Shown: positions 1 to 6,953 of the stretch, one piece after another
Position numbering within the stretch: position 1 is the stretch's first letter
Layout of the letters: every line of letters starts with the position of its first letter
Assembly: GCA_020061995.1 (NCBI GenBank)
Contig: JAGUXE010000276.1
Span: forward strand, 1-20,183
Source: Ignavibacteriales bacterium
GTDB lineage: Bacteria > Bacteroidota > Ignavibacteria > Ignavibacteriales > Ignavibacteriaceae
Length of the DNA: 20,183 bases
Direction: 5' to 3'
Made by a program: the position numbers and the translations under genes
The notes under the pieces: generated by a model
Database searches by the model: none
What the model was told of the DNA's origin: nothing
What the model saw: only the letters and a program-made list of their open reading frames with translations

Positions 1-1249
1 ATGAATTTATTCCTATAAACTCGAGTAAATTATCATTGTTCAAGTCGGCAAATGTAAAAAGTCTGAATCCATTGTTTGCACTTTTTCCCAAATTAACCGA
101 GTAATCAAAGTAGGGACCTCGCATTCGGTTAATGTAAAGTTTGTTTCCGAGATCTCTATTGGAATTCAATACAAACAGATCAGGAAGAAGATCGTCATTC
201 AATTGAATAAATGCTGCGCCAACCGAATTAGCTTTTTGAACCCCTTCAACTTGATATGCATAATTAACTTTCCAAAAATAGTTGCTCTTCTGTTTAGCTG
301 ACTTGAGGATTTTCCCATCTGCTAAAGAGATTAAAACCATGTTTGAATCAACCTCTATATTATCAATGTAGTTGTACTCCGATGAGAAGATATACCTAGA
401 AGAATTATTTTTACTTTTGGTCTTTATAATTTCATAAAAACCAAATGGTTCTTCCTTCAGACTGTAAAAGATCTCCGGTCTTAAGCCCGGATTAATTCGA
501 AATGTATTGTTAACGAATTCATAAACTTCTCCATGAGCATTAAGAGCAAATAAATGTTGATCAATCACTTTTATCTGATTTATATCTGTTCTAATCGCTT
601 TATCTGTTTGAATCTTTTCAATTTGTGAATCATCGTAAGAATAGATTCCTTCACCCCGTGTACCTAAATAAATTTTGTTATGAAACGTGGAAGCAGTAAT
701 TATATGATTCTTGATAGGATTTTCGATCTGATAAAATTTATCTTCGCTCCACCTTAACAATAAACCCCAATCACCATAAACATAAATGTTGTTATTAAAT
801 CCTGCTAAAAAACCTTCCATCGGGATTTTAGAAACTAAACTGTACTTTAAAAAACTGCCTTCTTTGAAACGATAATAGTGGGTAAAATAATTGTTATCAA
901 TAATTCCAATCAAAAAATCACCGTGCCTTATCGGGAAGAAATATCGAATGTAATTCAAAGCCTTTTGGGGAATGAAATATTTTCTCCAAACCCCATTATT
1001 AAAATGAACGAGTGAACCCTCTCCATCTTCAGCCCAAAAATCCTTGTCTGATTTTGCCGAGATAAACTTCAAAGGAAGTTTATCGGGGTTAACAGAATGT
1101 TCTAACCAAACAATTTTATCGTTTTGAGGAAATACAGATTGAGATGTAAATAGTATCAATGAAAAGGTAAAAGAAATGAGACTAAGTTTTGTTGCCTTGT
1201 TAAGCAACAGTGTCATGCTGAAAGATAACATTTTACTGTAAAGGTTCAT
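1..1249 (-). CDS. Exported protein with FG-GAP-like C-terminal part, 3' end beyond the left edge
   Basis: The minus strand is open from the ATG at 1249 down to position 1 with no stop, giving at least 416 residues. The N-terminus has a hydrophobic stretch (LSLISFTFSLILF) ending near FPQ, which fits a Sec signal peptide. In-frame ATGs at 1231 and 1216 would shorten the n-region; the 1216 start gives the most normal signal peptide, and none of the three has a clear Shine-Dalgarno. The middle repeats short strands such as NNIYVYGDWGLLLRW and NKIYLGTRGEGIYSYDD, which suggest propeller blades. The last visible part (LPDLFVLNSNRD and FADLNNDNLLEFIG) matches the D-x-N-x-D-x-x-x-(D/E) pattern of FG-GAP/VCBS-type calcium-binding repeats. 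The missing C-terminus could carry a T9SS domain, a transmembrane segment or a signalling domain, so the role is not assigned. The gene is divergent from the zinc ribbon gene. Confidence 0.75.
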   Translation of the reverse strand, partial: MNLYSKMLSFSMTLLLNKATKLSLISFTFSLILFTSQSVFPQNDKIVWLEHSVNPDKLPLKFISAKSDKDFWAEDGEGSLVHFNNGVWRKYFIPQKALNYIRYFFPIRHGDFLIGIIDNNYFTHYYRFKEGSFLKYSLVSKIPMEGFLAGFNNNIYVYGDWGLLLRWSEDKFYQIENPIKNHIITASTFHNKIYLGTRGEGIYSYDDSQIEKIQTDKAIRTDINQIKVIDQHLFALNAHGEVYEFVNNTFRINPGLRPEIFYSLKEEPFGFYEIIKTKSKNNSSRYIFSSEYNYIDNIEVDSNMVLISLADGKILKSAKQKSNYFWKVNYAYQVEGVQKANSVGAAFIQLNDDLLPDLFVLNSNRDLGNKLYINRMRGPYFDYSVNLGKSANNGFRLFTFADLNNDNLLEFIGINS

Positions 1250-1343
1250 ACAAAACATACAAAATTTCGTTTATTTAGTATTGAACATAACGGAACGAAA
1301 ATTGAAATACAAGTTGTAATAAACACATTTTACGGAATCGGAG

Positions 1344-1562
1344 ATGAAAGAATATAAGCATGCCTTCAAATTATGTCCGAATTGTTCATTCTTTTGCAGC
1401 ATAAATGAACCGGACCAATTCTGCTCACTTTGTGGAGTTAAGCTTATAGAGAAGTGCCCTTCGTGCAAAAAAGAGATAGTCAATCCTTATGCAAAATTTT
1501 GCAAATATTGTGGGGTAAACTATCCAGGCAAAATCGTAAAAGAAAAAGTAAACAAATTCTAA
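1344..1562 (+). CDS. Small double zinc ribbon protein
   Basis: The 72-residue product has four CxxC knuckles, at residues 11-14 (CPNC), 27-30 (CSLC), 38-41 (CPSC) and 53-56 (CKYC). The second and fourth are followed by G, as in treble-clef/DZR zinc ribbons. Two zinc ions are expected, each bound by two knuckles. There is no signal peptide or membrane segment, so it should be cytoplasmic. Such domains usually mediate protein or nucleic acid contacts and are often fused to larger proteins; here the ribbon stands almost alone with a short lysine-rich tail. A GGAG lies directly against the start codon, too close for an ideal ribosome binding site, and no other ATG is available. It sits 31 bp upstream of a lipoprotein gene and may be co-transcribed with it. 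The specific function is unknown. Confidence 0.75.
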   Translation: MKEYKHAFKLCPNCSFFCSINEPDQFCSLCGVKLIEKCPSCKKEIVNPYAKFCKYCGVNYPGKIVKEKVNKF

Positions 1563-1593
1563 TTAATCAGTAACAATCAAAAGAGATGACAAT

Positions 1594-2079
1594 ATGAAAA
1601 AGTTTTTTATCACCGGACTGCTTTTAACTGCGATGAGCTTTGCATTTTTTTCTTGCAAAGATGATGCAACTACTGAACCGACAGTTACAACAAAAACCAT
1701 TACTATCAATCACTGGGGAGTTGATTGGTCGAAAGGAGTTGTGGGAACTGCAGGAAATAATGTCCAAGATGCTGATGGCGAAACAATCAATTGGTGCCCG
1801 AATGGGAGTGGCGGCGGTTCCGGTATTTATTATAGGGCACGCACAGAAAAACTTTATAGAATAAACACCGGTGAGTTAACCAGTGTTACGACTCTTGATA
1901 CAACCAAATGGGATGATGATGTATGCGATACTCCCCTTGCTATAGGCGATTTATGGGCTGCAAAGTCACTCGATGGTTTTGTGGTATTCAAAGTAGTCGC
2001 ACTCCCAACAGACCCAAATGACTTTAATTGGAGTGTTAAAGTTGAGTATAAATTTAGTGCGACAATCAGTTTTCAATAG
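1594..2079 (+). CDS. Small lipoprotein of unknown function
   Basis: The 161-residue product begins with a lysine pair, a hydrophobic core (ITGLLLTAMSFAFF) and Cys21 in the context FFSC-KDD, a typical lipoprotein signal with acidic residues after the lipidated cysteine. The mature part is rich in beta-strand-forming sequence and has only two cysteines (68 and 111), which could form a disulfide. The segment around residues 118-158 (LWAAKSLDGFVVFKV followed by WSVKVEYKF) faintly resembles HmuY-like lipoproteins, but I could not establish this. It lacks a T9SS tail and so should stay membrane-anchored. An AAGAGA at 1581-1586 gives a weak ribosome binding site. It lies between the zinc ribbon gene (31 bp upstream) and the first T9SS cargo gene (79 bp downstream). 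Confidence 0.75.
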   Translation: MKKFFITGLLLTAMSFAFFSCKDDATTEPTVTTKTITINHWGVDWSKGVVGTAGNNVQDADGETINWCPNGSGGGSGIYYRARTEKLYRINTGELTSVTTLDTTKWDDDVCDTPLAIGDLWAAKSLDGFVVFKVVALPTDPNDFNWSVKVEYKFSATISFQ

Positions 2080-2145
2080 GATGGCTCAACGATAATTTTA
2101 AATGAACAGAGCCTTAAACAAAAACTAATAAAAAAGTAAAGTAAC

Positions 2146-2152
2146 GAGAGAG
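2146..2152 (+). promoter_or_regulatory. Ribosome binding site selecting the 2159 start
   Basis: GAGAGAG lies six bases before the ATG at 2159. The TTG at 2156, in the same frame, would leave only three bases, and the ATG at 2168 would leave fifteen. This favours ATG 2159. Confidence 0.5.
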
Positions 2153-2158
2153 TCTTTG

Positions 2159-4585
2159 ATGCCATATATGAAATTTTTCTTACTATTGATGATTTTCATG
2201 TCATCCAAATGTTTTTCTCAATGGACATGGCAAAATCCCCTACCTCAGGGAAATGAGTTAAAAGATATTAGTTATCTAAAAAACAATAACAACTATGGAT
2301 GGGTTGTTGGTTATAACGGAACAATAATCCGTAATACAAATTTGGATGATTGGGAAATCCAGAATAGCGGTACGACTGAAATATTAAATGCTATATATAT
2401 AATTGATCAAAACACCGCTCATGTTGTTGGCAATAATGGAATGATATTGAAAACCGTTAATGGAGGGTCTGCGTGGATTTCTCAAAATAGCGGTTCAATA
2501 AGAAACTTAAATGAAGTTTGTTTTTTAGATGTAAACAACGGTTATGTAGTTGGAGAGTATGGAACTATACTAAAAACTATAGATGGTGGTACTACTTGGA
2601 CGGATATCTCAACTGAAGAATATACAGGTGCTGCATCAATTATTAGAGGTGTGGATTTTATTAACTCATCAACCGGTTGGATTTGTGGGAATGGAGGCAA
2701 AATATTCAAAACCACTGATGGTGGAGTAAATTGGACACTTCAATCCACCGGTACAACAGCAAACGTAATGGATATAGATGCGATTGATATGAATATAGTC
2801 TATGCTGTTGTTAATAATAACATTTTCCTTTCAACTACAAATTCCGGCTCTACATGGAATTTAACTTCAGGTTTGTTTACAAATGCCTACTTAAATAAAG
2901 TTGAGTTTCTTAACTCAGCTACCGGATATGTAACAACTGTTTATGAGAATGTCTACAAAACAACTAATAGTGGGGAAACCTGGAGTGAGATTGGATCAAC
3001 CTCAACCGGAGACTGGATCAATGGGCTCGAATTGACGAATGATGGTACTGTTTTTATTGCCGGGAAAGGTGGAAGAGTAGAACAATATTCGAGTGGGACA
3101 TGGACAAAACTTGCATCAAACTTCAACTCTGCTTACAATTATGCACTGGTGGGTGTAAAATTTTTTGACTCAAATAACGGAATTGTTTTTAACGAAAAAA
3201 AAATACTAAAATCAACGAATGGTGGAAGTAATTGGAGTGAAACAGTAGTTATAAATACAGAACCAGTAAATTTTTATAACGGTTTTTTTCGAACCATAAA
3301 TACAGGTTGGTTGGTCGGAGCTTATTGGACTAACGGTGCTCGCCCTGTTGCAACAATTTATAAAACTACTAACGGGGGTTCTTCATGGACAAACTATGAA
3401 GAGTATTCTATTCCGTATAAATTCTTAAATAGTATTGATTTTTTTGATGATAATTTCGGTTGTGCTGTCGGTTCTAGTGGAGTTTTTGTGTTTACGACAA
3501 ATGGGGGGAGTACTTATTCATCAGGAACTATTTCAGGTACTCCGACACTTAATTCTATTAAATGTTTATCTTCATCCCTCTACTTTGCTATTGGGAATGA
3601 TGGTATCATCGCAAAAACAACTGATGGGGCTTCTTCGTGGACAACCAATTCAATTAGTGGTGTGAATACTCATTTTCGTGACATTCATTTCTATGGATTA
3701 AATAACGGTTGGATTGTTGGTGAAAATGGAAAAATATATAAGACAACAGATGGGGGCATTAACTGGAGTGCTCAAACAAGTGGAACAGCTAATCGTTTAC
3801 AAAACATCTATTTTATAAATGATCAAAAAGGATGGATTTGCGGTGATAATGGTGAACTTTTAATTACATCTGATGGTGGTGAAAACTGGGTGAAGTATAA
3901 TTCCGGAACAAGTAATCAGCTTAGGAGTGTATTTTTCTTAAACACATTAGAAGGTTGGATGACTGGAAGCAACGGTACTATCCTCCACTCTACTGATGGG
4001 GGTTTACCCGTCGAATTGACTTCGTTCAATGCATCATTTTTGATAGGAAAAGTTTTCCTCAATTGGCAAACCGCAACAGAAATAAACAATTACGGATTTG
4101 ATATAGAACGAACTTCAGAACTTTCATCAGAATGGGCGAATATCGGATTTGTTGCCGGTCATGGAAACAGCAACTCTTTGAAAGAATATTCTTTTATAGA
4201 CGAACCGAAGCTTGATAACAATTATCTATACCGCTTAAAACAAATTGATACGGATGGTAAATTTACCTACAGTAAAGAAATATCCGTAGAGACTTACCGC
4301 AGTAAGTCTCTACCTTCGGAATATGCACTATATGACAATTATCCTAATCCATTTAATCCGACCACAAATATTAGGTATCAGTTGCCAGCAGATAGTAAAG
4401 TTAAATTGACAGTTTATGATATACTCGGCAATGCAGTAGTTATACTTGTGGATAAAGAGCAAGCAGCCGGAAAATATGAAATTGCATTTGATGCAAATAA
4501 ATATGGGTTATCAAGCGGAGTTTATTTTTACAGACTGAACGCAGGTGAGCATTCATACATAAATAAAATGATACTGATGAAATAA
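2159..4585 (+). CDS. T9SS-secreted Ycf48-like 14-blade beta-propeller protein
   Basis: The product has 808 residues. A Sec signal peptide (hydrophobic FFLLLMIFM, cut near CFS-Q) is followed by a half-blade starting WTWQNPLPQGN, then units of about 42 residues built on GW-x-x-G-x-x-G-x-I-x-K-T-x-D-G-G-x-x-W and L-x-x-(V/I)-x-F, and a final half-blade ending STDGG. I count half + 13 + half, i.e. 14 blades. Residues about 617-721 form an Fn3-like module starting LPVELTSF and containing NWQTATEINNYGF. Residues 722-808 are the T9SS type A sorting domain (DNYPNPFNP, VYDILGN, SGVYFYRL). The family name comes from a photosystem II assembly factor, but here the protein is an extracellular cargo and the ligand is unknown. 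The linker before the sorting domain is encoded by a 28-bp palindrome (separate entry). It is the first of six close-packed cargo genes and the closest relative in the window is the gene at 12654. Confidence 0.9.
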   Translation: MPYMKFFLLLMIFMSSKCFSQWTWQNPLPQGNELKDISYLKNNNNYGWVVGYNGTIIRNTNLDDWEIQNSGTTEILNAIYIIDQNTAHVVGNNGMILKTVNGGSAWISQNSGSIRNLNEVCFLDVNNGYVVGEYGTILKTIDGGTTWTDISTEEYTGAASIIRGVDFINSSTGWICGNGGKIFKTTDGGVNWTLQSTGTTANVMDIDAIDMNIVYAVVNNNIFLSTTNSGSTWNLTSGLFTNAYLNKVEFLNSATGYVTTVYENVYKTTNSGETWSEIGSTSTGDWINGLELTNDGTVFIAGKGGRVEQYSSGTWTKLASNFNSAYNYALVGVKFFDSNNGIVFNEKKILKSTNGGSNWSETVVINTEPVNFYNGFFRTINTGWLVGAYWTNGARPVATIYKTTNGGSSWTNYEEYSIPYKFLNSIDFFDDNFGCAVGSSGVFVFTTNGGSTYSSGTISGTPTLNSIKCLSSSLYFAIGNDGIIAKTTDGASSWTTNSISGVNTHFRDIHFYGLNNGWIVGENGKIYKTTDGGINWSAQTSGTANRLQNIYFINDQKGWICGDNGELLITSDGGENWVKYNSGTSNQLRSVFFLNTLEGWMTGSNGTILHSTDGGLPVELTSFNASFLIGKVFLNWQTATEINNYGFDIERTSELSSEWANIGFVAGHGNSNSLKEYSFIDEPKLDNNYLYRLKQIDTDGKFTYSKEISVETYRSKSLPSEYALYDNYPNPFNPTTNIRYQLPADSKVKLTVYDILGNAVVILVDKEQAAGKYEIAFDANKYGLSSGVYFYRLNAGEHSYINKMILMK
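4286..4313 (+). repeat. Perfect 12-bp-arm palindrome inside a coding linker (REP/MITE-like)
   Basis: GTAGAGACTTAC (4286-4297) is the exact reverse complement of GTAAGTCTCTAC (4302-4313), separated by CGCA. It is translated in frame as part of the linker between the Fn3-like module and the sorting domain (roughly V-ETYRSKSLP). The GTAGAGAC...GTCTCTAC edge resembles short interspersed palindromes I recall from cyanobacteria and Bacteroidota. No second copy was seen in this window. Confidence 0.7.
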
Positions 4586-4649
4586 AAAAATCTACACTAT
4601 TAACTTTAATTCATTCGATAATAAATGAACAAAATCAATTGGAGGTTAT

Positions 4650-6941
4650 ATGAAAACTAAATCTATAATTGCAGTAGTTGTGCTGATTTTCACAATCGCA
4701 CTTCAAGCCCAAACCACAAACCGTTACCATGATTCATTCGATATAAACACGAATCCAGGTTGGGCGTCTACATCTACCACCGGAGATTTTTTTGTGAGTA
4801 ACGGAGAATTAAAATTGTCCGGTGTTTCGGATGATTTGGTGCATATGCTTCTCCCAATTGGTGGTACTAAAGATGATTTTTCATTTAAAATTTTAAGCGG
4901 CTCCACCGGTGATGGTATTGATGGTGGTGGCTTCGGAAGAATGGGATTCAAATCACTCATTGCTTTACACATCGAAGATGATTCGATTAGTGTTATCTAT
5001 GCAAATAACATTCAATCATACAACGAACCTAATTTTACTTGGCTAAAAACTCATCCTCTGCCTGCTGAAGTTAACAGTATACATCTGGAGGGAGTTCGTT
5101 CCGGTAATAATTTAGTGATCTCCGCTTATATAAACGATATACTGTTTTATAACGGAACTATAAGTAATGCTGACCCCGGTTTATTTACAGGACAACTATT
5201 AGTCTATTTAGTTAAAGGTGATGATCCTGTTATGAATTGGTCTCTTGCCGAGGTTGATGTTCATTACACACCTATAGAAAAAAATAATAATACCTTAACT
5301 GAAGAGTTTACAGACGTAAATGCTCCATGGTTTAGGTTTGGTGATTTCGATAACCTTGCACAATCATTAACTATCAATAATGGCAGACTTAATTTCAATT
5401 ATAATGGAACATCTGAACCTTGGTTGTATGTGATCTCTCCATTTGGCTCAGTAAAGGAGTTTACATTGGAGGTTGAAGGTGGCGGTGGAAATAATCACAA
5501 CGCTCCTTTTGAAATGAGCCGTTTTTTTGATTCTAAGAATTACATCACTATGTTTTTAGAAGATGATACTGTTCATATCGGATATGCAATTAATTCAGTC
5601 GAGCCTATAATTATAAATAGAACTCCATTTTCTTTAACTAACATTTCCAAGATAAAATTTGGCATATCCGGTGAAGCCCCGAATCTTACTGTTAATGTTT
5701 GGATTAATAATAATCTTGTTTCATCAGCAAATATTAACAACGCTACCGATAAACTTAATAGCGGACACCTTGCATTGGGTTATTCACGCGGTAACATGAT
5801 GGATGCTTATTTCGAAAGAGCAGTGATTGTTGGCGTACCTTATTCTCCTCCGCAATATGAATTCTTAGATCATGTTACAAACAATATGACTCTTTCAGTT
5901 TTTCCTGATGGGCTTCTCGGACAAAATAAAACTTTTAATGTCGGAAACAGTTTAAAATATCTAACTTATAACAATCTATTATTCTCCGGCGGATTGATTT
6001 ATGGTAATTCAACTAAAGGTGCTTCGGGAATGATTGGTAGTTTTAACTTTTATGATTTATCAACCTCACAAGAACTTTGGGCAATATCCCCCGGAACCTT
6101 TTTTGATACACGTTTCAGAACATCTTATACAGATGTTAATTCATCAAACAGTTACGGTGTAGAAGTAATGCAAGAAAGTTTTTCGGCAGTTAGTAAAGAC
6201 ATTGTGTTTTTAAAATATCTTTTTAAAAATGTTTCGGGAAGTACATTATTTGATTTTTATATCGGATTAATCGCTGACTTTGACATTGTAAATTATGCCT
6301 CAAATTTGGGCGGTTATGACGTCTCGAAAAAACTGGTTTATCAATATGATGCTACCTCACAAATTCATCTGGGATTGGTTGCTCTTAGCGGATTCTCCGG
6401 TGGAAAAGTAACAACAACAGGTGGCGGTAGAGTAGATATTTATAGCTTTATGCGTGGGAGTGATTACACAACTCCTATATCAGCAGGAGACAATCGTTCG
6501 TACATTTCTACAGGAGCATACAATATTGCCAATAACGGAAATGGAGTTGCCACATTTGCAATAGTTACCGGAAATAGTTTAGCAAACTTACTCGCCAATA
6601 CGGATGAAGCAATTTCAATTTATAATTCACAACTAATTGGTGTTAATGAAAATGAGTCAATTGTTATTTCAGACTTTTCTCTTTCACAAAACTACCCTAA
6701 CCCATTTAATCCGATTACAACAATAAAGTTTGCAATACCTGTTTCGGCTTCAAACTCTTTAGTAACACTTAAAGTTTATGATATAATGGGACGAGAAGTA
6801 ACAACACTTGTCAACGAACAAAAACCGGCTGGTGAATACGAAGTAATATTTAACGGAGATGAATTATCAAGTGGAGTTTATTTTTATAAACTTCAATCGG
6901 GTAGTTATAGCTCTGTTAAAAAATTAGTTTTAATTAAGTAG
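4650..6941 (+). CDS. T9SS-secreted protein with two LamG-like domains
   Basis: The product has 763 residues, with a classic signal peptide ending ALQA-QTT (cleavage after residue 20). Residues about 26-206 and 215-395 are two homologous beta-sandwich units: each opens with a phrase such as YHDSFD or LTEEFTD, has a late LEDDTVHIGYA/IEDDSISVIYA strand, and ends with a phrase on a bound partner domain. This looks like an internal duplication of a laminin-G/concanavalin-type fold, usually a glycan or protein binder. Residues about 405-665 form a third beta-rich domain I recognise only as recurring in Ignavibacteria secreted proteins. Residues 678-763 are the T9SS sorting domain (NYPNPFNP, VYDIMGREV, SGVYFYKL, KKLVLIK). 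GGAGG at 4641-4645, four bases before the ATG, supports the start. The sorting domain DNA is nearly the same as that of the next gene although the bodies are unrelated. Confidence 0.88.
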   Translation: MKTKSIIAVVVLIFTIALQAQTTNRYHDSFDINTNPGWASTSTTGDFFVSNGELKLSGVSDDLVHMLLPIGGTKDDFSFKILSGSTGDGIDGGGFGRMGFKSLIALHIEDDSISVIYANNIQSYNEPNFTWLKTHPLPAEVNSIHLEGVRSGNNLVISAYINDILFYNGTISNADPGLFTGQLLVYLVKGDDPVMNWSLAEVDVHYTPIEKNNNTLTEEFTDVNAPWFRFGDFDNLAQSLTINNGRLNFNYNGTSEPWLYVISPFGSVKEFTLEVEGGGGNNHNAPFEMSRFFDSKNYITMFLEDDTVHIGYAINSVEPIIINRTPFSLTNISKIKFGISGEAPNLTVNVWINNNLVSSANINNATDKLNSGHLALGYSRGNMMDAYFERAVIVGVPYSPPQYEFLDHVTNNMTLSVFPDGLLGQNKTFNVGNSLKYLTYNNLLFSGGLIYGNSTKGASGMIGSFNFYDLSTSQELWAISPGTFFDTRFRTSYTDVNSSNSYGVEVMQESFSAVSKDIVFLKYLFKNVSGSTLFDFYIGLIADFDIVNYASNLGGYDVSKKLVYQYDATSQIHLGLVALSGFSGGKVTTTGGGRVDIYSFMRGSDYTTPISAGDNRSYISTGAYNIANNGNGVATFAIVTGNSLANLLANTDEAISIYNSQLIGVNENESIVISDFSLSQNYPNPFNPITTIKFAIPVSASNSLVTLKVYDIMGREVTTLVNEQKPAGEYEVIFNGDELSSGVYFYKLQSGSYSSVKKLVLIK
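6725..6886 (+). repeat. Sorting-domain DNA shared with 8558-8719
   Basis: This 162-base stretch aligns without gaps to 8558-8719 in the next gene at roughly 90% identity by eye, including many synonymous positions. The two proteins share no recognisable body, so the similarity is limited to the T9SS tail. Confidence 0.8.
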
Positions 6942-6953
6942 AGGATTTTTAGA

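Noticed and set aside
1271..1483. 70-residue minus-strand open frame
   Set aside because: It overlaps the zinc ribbon gene, whose four CxxC motifs show the plus strand is coding.
1640..1864. Second open frame inside the lipoprotein gene
   Set aside because: It is out of frame with the lipoprotein, whose signal and lipobox are convincing, and has no recognisable features.
2083..2113. GGCTC/GAGCC hairpin before the first cargo gene
   Set aside because: The 5-bp stem with a 21-base loop is too weak to call a terminator or attenuator.
2159..4585. Photosystem II assembly role for the Ycf48-like proteins
   Set aside because: The family name comes from the repeat only. These proteins have Sec signals and T9SS tails, and no photosynthesis gene is nearby.
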